This document shows, one piece after another, positions 1 to 7,190 of a stretch of 12,962 bases of DNA; within the stretch, counting starts at the first letter, position 1; every line of letters starts with the position of its first letter. Source of the stretch: Lachnospiraceae bacterium UBA3821 (lineage in GTDB: Bacteria > Bacillota > Clostridia > Lachnospirales > Lachnospiraceae); contig DFDT01000186.1 of NCBI GenBank assembly GCA_002368865.1, forward strand, positions 1 to 12,962. Direction: 5' to 3'. Made by a program: the position numbers and the translations under genes. A model generated the notes under the pieces. The model saw only the letters and a program-made list of their open reading frames with translations, ran no database searches and had not been told where the DNA came from.

Positions 1-1008
1 AAGGAAAATTTTCATCGTGTGGAGCAGGCGGCAAATGCGTTGAACAAAATGCTGATCAAGGATATCGATCAACAAGGGATGAATATCAATCTTCAGATCA
101 ATGTCTGTATCATCAAATGTCCCGAAGATCTGAATGATTTTCAGGGAATTTATGCTTTCAGTAATGAATTTGAAGAATATGAGAGAGCCGGCAAGGTGCT
201 CACTGCAGAGGAAATCCTAAAAGACGGCAGATATATTATCAAAGATATTGAAGAGATCATTGATAATGCCATGAACAAGGAGGGGCTGAATGTATATTAC
301 CAGCCGATCTATTCTGTGGAGCAGAAAAAGTATGTGTCGGCTGAGGCATTGCTTCGCCTGAATGACGAGGAATACGGTCATATTTCGCCGGAACTGTTCA
401 TACCTGTGGCGGAAAAGAACGGCGTTATCCATCGAATCGGAAGTTTTGTGCTGGAAGAGGTTTTTCGATTCATTTCCAGTGATGAGTTTAAATCGTTGGG
501 AATGGACTATATCGAGGTAAACCTGTCGGTGGCGCAATGCATGAGGAGTGATCTGGCCAAAGAAATTTTGGATATGCTTGAAAAATATCAGATCCGTCCG
601 GATCAGATCAATCTGGAGATCACGGAAACAGCTGCTTCCAGCTCCCAGAATATTATGATGGAGAACATCAAAAAGCTTTCGGAAGCCGGAATCCCGTTTT
701 CATTGGATGACTTCGGAACAGGATATTCCAATATGAGGCGGATGGCTTCGCTGCCGCTCGAGCTGGTCAAATTGGACAAGACATTTACCGATCTGAAGGA
801 TAATCCGAGATTGGAGAGTGTGGTACGAAATTCGGTTCAGATGATCAAGGATATGGATATGAAGATTGTCGTGGAGGGAATCGAAAGCGAAGAGGTTGCG
901 AAATTTTTCTCCGACCTGAAATGTGACTATATTCAGGGATTCTATTATTCCAAACCATTGACAAGGGAAGCGTTCGTCGAATTTGTCCGCAAAGAAAATA
1001 ATAAATAA
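1..1008 (+). CDS. c-di-GMP phosphodiesterase, EAL domain (5' end outside window)
   Basis: The reading frame is open to the left edge, so the N-terminus is missing; a GTG at 19 is an internal valine codon rather than a convincing start, with no ribosome binding site before it. Visible residues 1 to about 90 look like the degraded tail of a GGDEF domain, which would sense or bind nucleotide rather than make it; this assignment is weak. Residues about 95-330 form a complete EAL domain, which hydrolyses the second messenger c-di-GMP to pGpG. The signature motifs are intact: EALLR (Glu at visible residue 115), VNLS, EITE, DDFGTGYS, KLD, VVEGIE and QGF. All metal- and substrate-binding residues therefore seem present and an active enzyme is expected. 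The gene ends at a TAA and runs convergently into typA, with a shared terminator between them. Confidence 0.93.
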   Translation, partial: KENFHRVEQAANALNKMLIKDIDQQGMNINLQINVCIIKCPEDLNDFQGIYAFSNEFEEYERAGKVLTAEEILKDGRYIIKDIEEIIDNAMNKEGLNVYYQPIYSVEQKKYVSAEALLRLNDEEYGHISPELFIPVAEKNGVIHRIGSFVLEEVFRFISSDEFKSLGMDYIEVNLSVAQCMRSDLAKEILDMLEKYQIRPDQINLEITETAASSSQNIMMENIKKLSEAGIPFSLDDFGTGYSNMRRMASLPLELVKLDKTFTDLKDNPRLESVVRNSVQMIKDMDMKIVVEGIESEEVAKFFSDLKCDYIQGFYYSKPLTREAFVEFVRKENNK

Positions 1009-1022
1009 TTGTTGCAAATCAC

Positions 1023-1069
1023 AAAAGCCTGCGATATAATGTACGTTAGACTCCATATCGCAGGCTTTT
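1023..1069. terminator. Bidirectional intrinsic terminator between the EAL gene and typA
   Basis: A perfect 15-bp inverted repeat (1023-1037 with 1055-1069, 17-nt loop) has a GC-rich core (GCCTGCG/CGCAGGC) flanked by AAAA on the left and TTTT on the right. It therefore works as an intrinsic terminator on either strand. It starts 14 bp after the EAL stop codon and lies about 40 bp past the typA stop, as expected for two convergent genes. Confidence 0.85.
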
Positions 1070-1110
1070 ACTATGAGTGCAGATTCCTGCACAGATTTCC
1101 CGTTTCGCGT

Positions 1111-2943
1111 TTATTTTTTGAATCCGGCACGCTTTCTGAGAGTAGGATCCAGAATTTTTTTGCGAATTCTGAGATTGGAAGGGGTTACCTCCAATAATTC
1201 GTCGGTATCAATGAAGTCCAGTGCCTGCTCCAAAGAGAGAATCTTGGGCGGTGTCAGACGAAGTGCCTCATCGGCGGAAGAGGAACGGGTGTTGGTCAGC
1301 TGCTTTTTCTTGCAGACATTGATCTCGATATCCTCACTGCGTCCGGTTTGCCCCACAACCATTCCGGAGTATACTTTTTCACCGGGACCGATGAAAAGGG
1401 TACCGCGCTCTTGGGCATTGTAAAGACCATAGGTGATGGCTTCACCTGCCTCAAATGCGATCAAAGATCCCTGTTTTCTGTACTGGATGTCTCCTTTGTA
1501 TTCCCCATAACCGTCAAATACCGTATTGAGGATACCGTTTCCTTTGGTATCGGTCATGAATTCTCCGCGATAACCGATCAAGCCTCTTGCAGGGATGGAA
1601 AACTCCAAACGGGTATATGTGCCGCCGGAGATGCTGCCCATGTTGCGCAATTCGCCTTTGCGCTGTCCCAGCTTTTCGATGACTGCGCCGGAAAACTCAT
1701 TGGGAACATCAATGTAAGCCAGCTCCATAGGCTCCAGTTTGTGCCCTTTTTCATCTGTCTTGTACAGAACTTCCGCCTTGCTCACCGCAAATTCAAAGCC
1801 TTCGCGGCGCATATTTTCAATCAAAACGGACAGATGCAGCTCGCCGCGGCCGGATACCTTAAAGCTGTCTGCCTGATCTGTTTCTTCCACACGGAGAGAG
1901 ACATCGGTGTTTAGCTCGCGGAACAGACGGTCTCTGAGATGACGGCTGGTGACGTATTTTCCCTCCTGACCGGCAAGGGGAGAGTCGTTGACCATAAACT
2001 GCATGGCGATCGTGGGCTCGCTGATCTTCTGGAACGGAATCGGTACCACATTTTCCGGAGAGCAGAGCGTGTCGCCGATATGGATGTCTGTAATGCCGGA
2101 AATCGCTACAATGGAGCCGATGCCTGCTTCCTTTACTTCCACTTTATTCAAGCCGTCGAACTCATAGAGTTTGCTGACCTTTACCTTGACTTGCTTGTCC
2201 GGTTCGTGATGGTTACAGATGACAACATCCTGATTTACTTTGATGGTGCCGTTGTCTACCTTGCCTACGCCGATCCGTCCCACATATTCATTGTAATCAA
2301 TGGTACTGATCAATACCTGGGTACCGAGATCGGGATCGCCCTCCGGTGCGGGGATATAATCCAAAATGGTTTCAAATAAAGGCTCCATACTGGTGCCCGG
2401 CTGGTCCGCTTCCATGGAGGCAATGCCTGTTTTGGCGGAGGCAAAAACAAAAGGACAATCCAGTTGGGAATCATCTGCATCCAGCTCCAGGAAAAGCTCC
2501 AAAACTTCATCAACCACTTCATCCGGTCTTGCTTCCGGACGGTCGATCTTGTTTACACAGACGATGACGGGAAGCTTCAGCTCCAGTGCTTTTTTCAAAA
2601 CAAATTTTGTCTGCGGCATGGCGCCCTCGAAAGCGTCCACCACAAGCACTACGCCGTTGACCATTTTCAGAACACGTTCCACCTCGCCGCCGAAATCCGC
2701 GTGCCCCGGCGTGTCAATGATGTTGATTTTGGTATTTTTATACATTACCGCCGTGTTCTTGGCGAGAATAGTGATGCCGCGTTCACGCTCTATGTCGTTG
2801 GAATCCATAACGCGCTCGGCAACCTCCTGGTTCTCACGAAAAACGCCGCTTTGTTTTAACAATTCATCCACGAGAGTTGTCTTGCCGTGGTCTACGTGGG
2901 CAATAATTGCTATGTTTCTGATATCTTCCCGTTTTTGCTTCAT
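1111..2943 (-). CDS. typA: Translational GTPase TypA/BipA
   Basis: This 610-residue protein has the usual family length (about 600-615) and is a ribosome-associated translational GTPase related to EF-G and LepA. In other bacteria it supports 50S ribosome assembly and growth under cold or other stress. The G domain at the N-terminus shows G1 AHVDHGKTT (residues 15-23), the switch I motif RGITI (55-59), G3 DTPGHADF (77-84), G4 NKID and G5 SAKTG. A domain-II beta barrel, the EF-G III/V-like domains (including [12 protein letters not shown]) and the TypA-specific C-terminal region ([19 protein letters not shown]) follow. The ATG at 2943 is preceded by a GAGGG ribosome binding site 7 nt upstream, and a strong sigma-A-type promoter lies about 60 bp upstream. 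It appears monocistronic and convergent with the EAL gene. No disruption was seen. Confidence 0.98.
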   Translation of the reverse strand: MKQKREDIRNIAIIAHVDHGKTTLVDELLKQSGVFRENQEVAERVMDSNDIERERGITILAKNTAVMYKNTKINIIDTPGHADFGGEVERVLKMVNGVVLVVDAFEGAMPQTKFVLKKALELKLPVIVCVNKIDRPEARPDEVVDEVLELFLELDADDSQLDCPFVFASAKTGIASMEADQPGTSMEPLFETILDYIPAPEGDPDLGTQVLISTIDYNEYVGRIGVGKVDNGTIKVNQDVVICNHHEPDKQVKVKVSKLYEFDGLNKVEVKEAGIGSIVAISGITDIHIGDTLCSPENVVPIPFQKISEPTIAMQFMVNDSPLAGQEGKYVTSRHLRDRLFRELNTDVSLRVEETDQADSFKVSGRGELHLSVLIENMRREGFEFAVSKAEVLYKTDEKGHKLEPMELAYIDVPNEFSGAVIEKLGQRKGELRNMGSISGGTYTRLEFSIPARGLIGYRGEFMTDTKGNGILNTVFDGYGEYKGDIQYRKQGSLIAFEAGEAITYGLYNAQERGTLFIGPGEKVYSGMVVGQTGRSEDIEINVCKKKQLTNTRSSSADEALRLTPPKILSLEQALDFIDTDELLEVTPSNLRIRKKILDPTLRKRAGFKK

Positions 2944-3006
2944 TTTTTTCCCTCAATTCCTGTCGATTTGTGTTGACCAAAAGTGTTTCAAAAACCAAAC
3001 TGCTAC

Positions 3007-3035
3007 AGTATAGCACTATTTGGTGCGGGATGCAA
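3007..3035 (-). promoter_or_regulatory. Sigma-A promoter of typA
   Basis: Reading the minus strand, TTGCAT (3035-3030) is followed by a 17-bp spacer and TATACT (3012-3007). The start of transcription would fall near 3000, giving a leader of about 55 nt before the typA ATG. A small dyad, TGCTA-N5-TAGCA at 3001-3015, sits over the -10 box and could be an operator, but it is short. Confidence 0.75.
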
Positions 3036-3085
3036 GCAAAAAAGCGCTGAAAATAGCGGATAGAAGCGGTTCGCGCGATGTGATT

Positions 3086-3114
3086 TTGTACTAATTTCCG
3101 CCAACTCATAGTAT
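3086..3114 (+). promoter_or_regulatory. Possible promoter of the SSB-like gene
   Basis: TTGTAC (3086-3091), a 17-bp spacer and TAGTAT (3109-3114) give a weak sigma-A match. An alternative -10, TATAAA at 3112-3117, has a less favourable 20-bp spacing. Some promoter is needed here, because the upstream neighbour typA is divergent. The exact hexamers are uncertain. Confidence 0.4.
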
Positions 3115-3167
3115 AAATAATAATGTCATAGAAACGATTTACAAAAGGTATAGAAGGGAGAACAAAT

Positions 3168-3875
3168 ATGACAGATAAAGTAATTGAAAACAACCAGGTG
3201 ACAGTGATGGGAGAGGTGATCAGCAGATTTACCTACAGTCATGAAGTATTCGGGGAAGGCTTTTACATGATCGATGTAAGGGTTCCCAGACTGAGTGACA
3301 GCTATGATACGATCCCGGTGATGATCTCGGAGCGGCTTCTAGACGTGACGGAGAATTATACGGGGATGCTGATTTGTGTAAACGGGCAGTTCCGCTCCTA
3401 TAACAGGCATGAGGAGAGAAAAAACAGGCTGGTATTGTCCGTCTTTGCCAGGGAAGTGGAATTTGTGGGGCGCTTGGAGGAGAGCTCCAAGACAAATCAG
3501 ATTTATTTGGACGGTTATATCTGTAAGGAACCGATTTATCGAAAAACACCTTTGGGACGGGAAATAGCGGATCTTCTGCTGGCAGTGAACAGACCTTACG
3601 GAAAATCAGACTACATACCGTGTATCTGCTGGGGCAGAAATGCACGTTTTGCGGATCATTTCAGGGTAGGTGAGAGATGTGCGATCTGGGGCCGTATCCA
3701 GAGCAGAGATTATATGAAGAAGATTGATGAGGAACATGTGGAGAAGCGGGTGGCTTTTGAGGTGTCTGTGAGCAAGCTGGAACTGATTGGAACGCTGCCT
3801 GGCAGGGAGGACAGTCTGATGCATGAGGATGAGGACTCGCTTATAAGTTGCCAACCGGACAAAACTGTGTTATAA
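3168..3875 (+). CDS. Single-stranded DNA-binding-like protein with two OB domains
   Basis: This 235-residue cytoplasmic protein is longer than a standard SSB (about 150-180). Residues about 110-210 match the SSB OB fold well: LGREIADLLLAVNRPYG, DYIPCICWGRNARFA, a glycine-rich turn, GRIQSRDY and a final strand, as in the SSB consensus for DNA-contact and core strands. Residues about 9-103 look like a second, divergent OB unit with the same layout (VMGEV, DVRVPR, IPVMI, VNGQFRSYN), so a single chain may carry two folds. The C-terminal tail is acidic (EDEDS) but lacks the DDDIPF-type tip that standard SSB uses to recruit partners. It is probably an accessory SSB paralogue rather than the main replicative SSB; its role is not known from the sequence. 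The ATG at 3168 has an AAGGGAG site 7 nt upstream. Its stop codon lies inside the -10 box of the next gene's promoter. Confidence 0.8.
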   Translation: MTDKVIENNQVTVMGEVISRFTYSHEVFGEGFYMIDVRVPRLSDSYDTIPVMISERLLDVTENYTGMLICVNGQFRSYNRHEERKNRLVLSVFAREVEFVGRLEESSKTNQIYLDGYICKEPIYRKTPLGREIADLLLAVNRPYGKSDYIPCICWGRNARFADHFRVGERCAIWGRIQSRDYMKKIDEEHVEKRVAFEVSVSKLELIGTLPGREDSLMHEDEDSLISCQPDKTVL

Positions 3876-3876
3876 T
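3848..3876 (+). promoter_or_regulatory. Strong sigma-A promoter of the corrinoid adenosyltransferase gene
   Basis: TTGCCA (3848-3853), an exact 17-bp spacer and a perfect TATAAT (3871-3876). The TAA stop codon of the SSB-like gene (3873-3875) forms part of the -10 hexamer, so the promoter is embedded in the end of the upstream coding region. Transcription should start near 3883, leaving a leader of about 43 nt. This leader is too short for a cobalamin riboswitch, and none is present. Confidence 0.8.
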
Positions 3877-3925
3877 CTACTCCATGCAACGAAAACGAAC
3901 GGAGTGATCCGGGCGGAGGGATAGG

Positions 3926-4423
3926 ATGGAAAAGGGAAACGTATCTATTTATGCGGGAGAAGGCAGGGGAAAATCACAGGCTGCCATTGGAAGGGCAGTA
4001 CAGACTGCAGAAGCAGGCGGGAGAGTAGTCCTGATCCAGTTTTTAAAAGGAAAAGGGCTGGAAGGCTCGGATTTCTTGCGCAGGCTGGAGCCGGAGATCA
4101 AGCTGTTCCGCTTTGAGAAATCTGACGAGATATACGAGGAACTGACGGAAGAACGGAAGCAGGAAGAGATCAGTAATATCCGAAACGGGATCAATTTTGC
4201 AAAGAAGGTATTGAGTACCGGGGAATGTGATCTGCTGATCCTGGACGAAGTACTGGGGCTTGTAGAGAAAGAGATCATATCTGTCGAAGAAATGAAGGAG
4301 CTTCTGGAGTGCAGAGGATCCGTGGATGTGATCCTGACAGGAATTTACCTGAGCGATGAGATCTGTGTGATGGCGGATGAGGTTTCCAGGATAGAAACGC
4401 TTAAATTTAAGGTATGGGAATAA
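3926..4423 (+). CDS. cobO: Cob(I)yrinic acid a,c-diamide adenosyltransferase (CobA/CobO/BtuR type)
   Basis: This 165-residue P-loop protein is predicted to transfer the 5'-deoxyadenosyl group of ATP to reduced corrinoids, a late step in making or salvaging adenosylcobalamin. The N-terminus has the family pattern: a beta strand, then GEGRGKS (residues 11-17) as nucleotide-binding loop, AAIGRAVQTAEAG, and VVLIQFLKG. A Walker-B-like LLILDEV (Asp107-Glu108) and a terminal LTG...AD.V region follow. The end deviates from the usual LTGR and VTEM-KH motifs (here LTGI and VSRI-LK), and the protein is shorter than typical members (about 175-200), so a divergent paralogue is possible. The ATG at 3926 follows a GGCGGAGGG site. 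It has its own promoter and no cobalamin genes around it, which suggests scavenging or a stand-alone role. Confidence 0.82.
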   Translation: MEKGNVSIYAGEGRGKSQAAIGRAVQTAEAGGRVVLIQFLKGKGLEGSDFLRRLEPEIKLFRFEKSDEIYEELTEERKQEEISNIRNGINFAKKVLSTGECDLLILDEVLGLVEKEIISVEEMKELLECRGSVDVILTGIYLSDEICVMADEVSRIETLKFKVWE

Positions 4424-4461
4424 AATTTGACGATTTTATCCGGTGAATCCACAGTTATGCG

Positions 4462-4490
4462 TTGACAGCGGATTATGAAAATGATATGAT
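4462..4490 (+). promoter_or_regulatory. Strong sigma-A promoter for the riboswitch-dapAB transcript
   Basis: A perfect TTGACA (4462-4467), a 17-bp spacer and TATGAT (4485-4490), with an upstream TG making an extended -10. Transcription should start near 4497, shortly before the lysine aptamer. This is the best promoter in the window. Confidence 0.88.
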
Positions 4491-4510
4491 AGGCATGAAT
4501 TGAATAAGGA

Positions 4511-4674
4511 AGATAGAGGTCGCGTGTTTCAAGAGTAGGGTTTCGGATGTGGCAGGCACAGAGGAGGAAGCTCAAAAGGGGAATGCGCCGAAAGAGTGGT
4601 CTGCTGCGGGATCATTCTTGGGCATACGTTTAAGAAGCGTATGACTGTCATCCGGTATGGATGGTGCGCTATCA
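4511..4674 (+). promoter_or_regulatory. Lysine riboswitch (L-box) aptamer
   Basis: The leader has the conserved L-box landmarks in order: AGATAGAGGTCGCG at the 5' end, CAAGAGTA (about 4530-4537), GCGCCGAAAG in the middle, TTGGGC, a P4-type hairpin CATACG/CGTATG (4623-4628 with 4638-4643), ACTGTCA, and GGTGCGCTATC at the 3' end. Helix P1 closes through GATAG (4512-4516) with CTATC (4669-4673). In known L-boxes lysine binding stabilises P1 and favours the downstream terminator, so dapA and dapB are expected to be off when lysine is plentiful. The alternative antiterminator appears to pair the 3' strand of P1 (4663-4670) with the left arm of the terminator (4702-4709). Confidence 0.93.
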
Positions 4675-4699
4675 GGTAGACAAAAGAGGATATGATCAG

Positions 4700-4729
4700 C
4701 CGGCGCATTTCTATATGTGCCGGTTTTTT
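4700..4729 (+). terminator. Riboswitch-controlled intrinsic terminator before dapA
   Basis: CCGGCGCAT (4700-4708) pairs with ATGTGCCGG (4715-4723), including one G-U pair, around a 6-nt loop, and is followed by six T. It lies between the lysine aptamer and dapA and is the expression platform of the switch. With the promoter and aptamer, it accounts for most of the 346-bp gap between the adenosyltransferase gene and dapA. Confidence 0.9.
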
Positions 4730-4769
4730 AGGTTTAAAAGTTCATTATTAAAAATCAGGAGGAGATATT

Positions 4770-5654
4770 ATGGCAGTCTTTACAGGAGCCGGTGTTGCAA
4801 TCGTGACACCCATGAAGGCAAACGGAGAAGTAAATTATGAAAAATTCGGAGAGTTGATCGAGTTCCAGATTGAGAACGGAACCGATGCGATCATTGTCTG
4901 CGGAACCACCGGTGAGGCGTCCACGCTGAGTCATGAGGAGCATCTGGACGTGATCAAGTATTGTGTTGAGAAGGTAAATAAAAGAATCCCTGTGATTGCC
5001 GGCACAGGTTCCAATTGCACGGAAACAGCTATCTATCTCTCTACGGAGGCGGAAAAATACGGCGTTGACGGTGTTTTGCTGGTATCTCCTTATTACAATA
5101 AGGCGACTCAGAACGGGTTGTATGCACATTTTAAGGCAACAGCGGAATCCATTAAGGTTCCGGTGATCCTGTACAATGTGCCCAGCCGCACGGGGTGTAA
5201 CATTTTGCCGGAGACGATCGTGCGTCTCTGCAAGGATGTGGATAATATCATGGGGGTAAAAGAGGCCAGCGGCAATATCAGTCAGATCGCGCATTTGGCT
5301 GCAATTTCTCATGGTATGGTAGATATTTATTCCGGAAATGATGATCAGATTGTGCCGATCATGGCTTTGGGCGGATTGGGCGTGATCTCTGTATTGTCCA
5401 ATGTGGCACCCAGACAGACTCATGAAATCTGTCAGAAGTTTCTGGACGGTGATGTGGAAGGCAGCCGTGAACTGCAGTTGAAAGCGATGGATCTGTGCAA
5501 TGCGTTGTTCTGTGAGGTGAATCCGATCCCGGTAAAGAAGGCTTTGAATCTGATGGGCATGGAGGCGGGAACGCTTCGTATGCCGCTGACCGATATGGAT
5601 GAGGCAAATGTGCCCAGACTGGAGAAAGCAATGAAGGAATTCGGCATTCTGTAG
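4770..5654 (+). CDS. dapA: 4-hydroxy-tetrahydrodipicolinate synthase
   Basis: This 294-residue cytoplasmic TIM-barrel enzyme condenses pyruvate with L-aspartate semialdehyde, the first committed step of diaminopimelate and lysine synthesis. The length is normal for the family. The pyruvate-binding motif GTTGE carries Thr46 and Thr47. The strand ILYNVPSRTG carries Tyr135 and Arg140, equivalent to E. coli Tyr133 and Arg138. Lys164 in GVKEASGN is the Schiff-base lysine. The ATG at 4770 has an AGGAGG site 7 nt upstream. The gene lies directly behind the lysine riboswitch and about 40 bp ahead of dapB, so the two form one lysine-repressed operon. It supplies meso-diaminopimelate for peptidoglycan as well as lysine. 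Confidence 0.98.
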   Translation: MAVFTGAGVAIVTPMKANGEVNYEKFGELIEFQIENGTDAIIVCGTTGEASTLSHEEHLDVIKYCVEKVNKRIPVIAGTGSNCTETAIYLSTEAEKYGVDGVLLVSPYYNKATQNGLYAHFKATAESIKVPVILYNVPSRTGCNILPETIVRLCKDVDNIMGVKEASGNISQIAHLAAISHGMVDIYSGNDDQIVPIMALGGLGVISVLSNVAPRQTHEICQKFLDGDVEGSRELQLKAMDLCNALFCEVNPIPVKKALNLMGMEAGTLRMPLTDMDEANVPRLEKAMKEFGIL

Positions 5655-5696
5655 GCAGATTCTGCAGGTATTTGTAAGCAAAGAGAGGAAATGGAA

Positions 5697-6452
5697 ATGA
5701 CAAGAGTGATCATGCATGGCTGTAACGGCAAGATGGGGCAGACTATCAGTGGTCTGATCGCTGCGGACCCGGAGGTCGAGTTGGTAGCGGGCATTGATGC
5801 CAGAGATGACGGGCACAATCCTTATCCTGTGTTTACGGAGATTGAGAAATGTGATGTGGAGGCGGACTGTCTGATCGATTTTTCTGCGGCGCCTGCCGTG
5901 GATAAAATGTTGGATTATTGTGTGAGCAGGAAGCTGCCCTGTGTATTGTGTACCACGGGACTGAGCGAGGAACAGCTTCAGAAGGTGAAAGCATCCTCCG
6001 AACAGGTGGCAATCTTAAAATCGGCAAATATGTCTTTGGGCATCAATCTGTTGCTGAAGATGCTGAAAGAGGCTACAGCTGTACTGGCGGCTGCGGATTT
6101 TGATATTGAGATCGTGGAGAAGCACCACAATCTGAAAGTGGATGCGCCCAGCGGTACTGCATTGGCTTTGGCAGATTCCATCAATGAGGAGTTGAATCAG
6201 GAGTATGCGTATGTCTATGACAGAAGCACCCGCAGAGAGAAAAGACCCAAGAAGGAGATCGGCATCAGCGCAGTGCGCGGCGGAACCATTGTGGGAGACC
6301 ACGACGTGATCTTTGCCGGGGCAGATGAAGTGATCACATTTTCCCACAGAGCATATTCGAAAGCGGTATTTGGGAAAGGGGCAGTGCAGGCGGCAAAGTT
6401 TCTGGCAGGAAAGCCTGCTGGTATGTATGATATGGCAGATGTGATCGGATAG
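5697..6452 (+). CDS. dapB: 4-hydroxy-tetrahydrodipicolinate reductase
   Basis: This NAD(P)H-dependent enzyme reduces the DapA product to tetrahydrodipicolinate. The N-terminal Rossmann motif GCNGKMGQ (residues 8-15) binds the cofactor, and CTTGLSEEQL and SANMSLGINLL follow. The catalytic segment EKHHNLKVDAPSGTAL has the His143-His144 pair and Lys147 of the active site. The C-terminal VRGGTIVGDHDVIFAG and the end motif DMADVIG are typical. Two in-frame ATGs exist. 5697 was chosen because it lies 8 nt after the GAGAGG site and gives the family-like start MTRVIMHG, whereas the ATG at 5691 is only 2 nt from that site. The product is then 251 residues. It is co-transcribed with dapA and followed by a terminator. 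Confidence 0.97.
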   Translation: MTRVIMHGCNGKMGQTISGLIAADPEVELVAGIDARDDGHNPYPVFTEIEKCDVEADCLIDFSAAPAVDKMLDYCVSRKLPCVLCTTGLSEEQLQKVKASSEQVAILKSANMSLGINLLLKMLKEATAVLAAADFDIEIVEKHHNLKVDAPSGTALALADSINEELNQEYAYVYDRSTRREKRPKKEIGISAVRGGTIVGDHDVIFAGADEVITFSHRAYSKAVFGKGAVQAAKFLAGKPAGMYDMADVIG

Positions 6453-6479
6453 CATTGAGGCATGGTAGAGTGCAACAAT

Positions 6480-6529
6480 AAAAGGGATTATCGTCCAGAA
6501 TGAATATCTGAAGCGATAGTCCCTTTTTT
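6480..6529. terminator. Bidirectional terminator after dapB and the putative lipoprotein gene
   Basis: AAAAGGGATTATCG (6480-6493) pairs with CGATAGTCCCTTTT (6514-6527) with one G-T pair and a 20-nt loop, followed by a run of T on the plus strand. A shorter T-run flanks it on the minus strand, so it can end both convergent transcripts. Confidence 0.8.
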
Positions 6530-6546
6530 GAGATAATGTTATTGCT

Positions 6547-6573
6547 GCGATACTATCGCTGCGATATTATCGC
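6547..6573. repeat. Two tandem copies of a 13-bp palindrome
   Basis: GCGATA-C-TATCGC (6547-6559) and GCGATA-T-TATCGC (6561-6573) stand one base apart; each is a perfect 6-bp dyad around a single base. Seen as a direct repeat, the unit is 14 bp (6544-6557 and 6558-6571, one mismatch). The second copy overlaps the last codons and stop of the minus-strand gene. The half-site CGATA also occurs in the adjacent terminator stem. Its function is unknown; a protein-binding site or slippage product are both possible. Confidence 0.7.
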
Positions 6574-7016
6574 ATGGTGTCTGTGCCGGAAATACCTGTC
6601 TCACGGGTGCCGTCGACAATGTCTTCCGCAGCATCGGTTACACCTCTGGCCGCGTCTCTTACGGCACCGCCTACCACTTCATCGGTGTCGTCCATGATGA
6701 CGCCGTTGTTACTTCCATTGAGATTATCGGCTTCGGTGACCGTCTGGTCGGTGTTATATTTGGTGGTGTTGATCCGGTTGGTATCTGTAGTCGTGGTGTC
6801 ATAGTTGGTATTGGTCATGGAACCATTGATGCCATTGGGGTCATCGGTAGCAATGGTACCGTTGGTGCCGTTGGCGTTCAGGGTGTCTGTTTCCTGCTGT
6901 GCATTGTTTCCCGCCATGGTGCCTGTGTTTGCACCATCGTTTCTGGCAGTGGTGCAGGCTGCTGTCATACTGAGGATCGCGGCTGCGAGGCTCAGAGCAA
7001 AAATTCTTTTCTTCAT
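6567..7016 (-). CDS. Putative small exported lipoprotein, Asn/Thr/Asp/Gly-rich
   Basis: The 149-residue product starts MKKRIFALSLAAAILSM followed by TAAC, a short signal peptide with a cysteine at residue 21 that could be lipidated. The residue at -3 is Thr rather than the preferred Leu, so lipidation is plausible but not certain. The mature part is low-complexity and hydrophilic (repeated NGTNG, TNTN, TTTTDT stretches), without an evident fold. A short C-terminal segment (GAVRDAARGVTDAAEDIVDG) may form an amphipathic helix. I do not recognise a family with confidence. The start at 7016 is preferred over an in-frame ATG at 7028, because the GGAGG site lies between them, 7 nt before 7016. It is convergent with dapB and divergent from hisA. 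Confidence 0.75.
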   Translation of the reverse strand: MKKRIFALSLAAAILSMTAACTTARNDGANTGTMAGNNAQQETDTLNANGTNGTIATDDPNGINGSMTNTNYDTTTTDTNRINTTKYNTDQTVTEADNLNGSNNGVIMDDTDEVVGGAVRDAARGVTDAAEDIVDGTRETGISGTDTMR

Positions 7017-7190
7017 AATATCCTCCATTCTGCCAATAACTAATTTATCGGCTATGCTTAGTATGGGTAAAATCTTGAAGAATATACGTCGGTTTTACAA
7101 AAGTATTATACAGAAAAATAAAACGGAAATAATCGAGGATAAATGTTATTCGCTAATATAGAGGTGCATTGTCCGGAAAAGAGGAAAAAT

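Noticed and set aside
1348..3013. Several plus-strand open frames of 70-215 codons inside typA
   Set aside because: All are opposite-strand readings of typA, which is full length and has every G motif.
3876..3925. Short ACTCC...GGAGT dyad in the leader of the adenosyltransferase gene as a riboswitch or attenuator
   Set aside because: Only five base pairs, no cobalamin-box sequence and no terminator; too little to support regulation.
4420..4439. ATAAAAT/ATTTTAT inverted repeat right after the adenosyltransferase gene, as a terminator
   Set aside because: The stem is AT-only and has no T-run after it, so stable termination is unlikely.
4755..5816. 353-codon open frame on the minus strand across dapA and the start of dapB
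   Set aside because: It is the antisense shadow of the clearly conserved dapA/dapB genes; it is His/Gln/Ser-rich with no domain pattern and no usable ribosome binding site.
7026..7142. TATAAT on the minus strand (7106-7111) as promoter of the putative lipoprotein gene
   Set aside because: No acceptable -35 box is found 16-18 bp upstream of it, so I did not list it as a feature.
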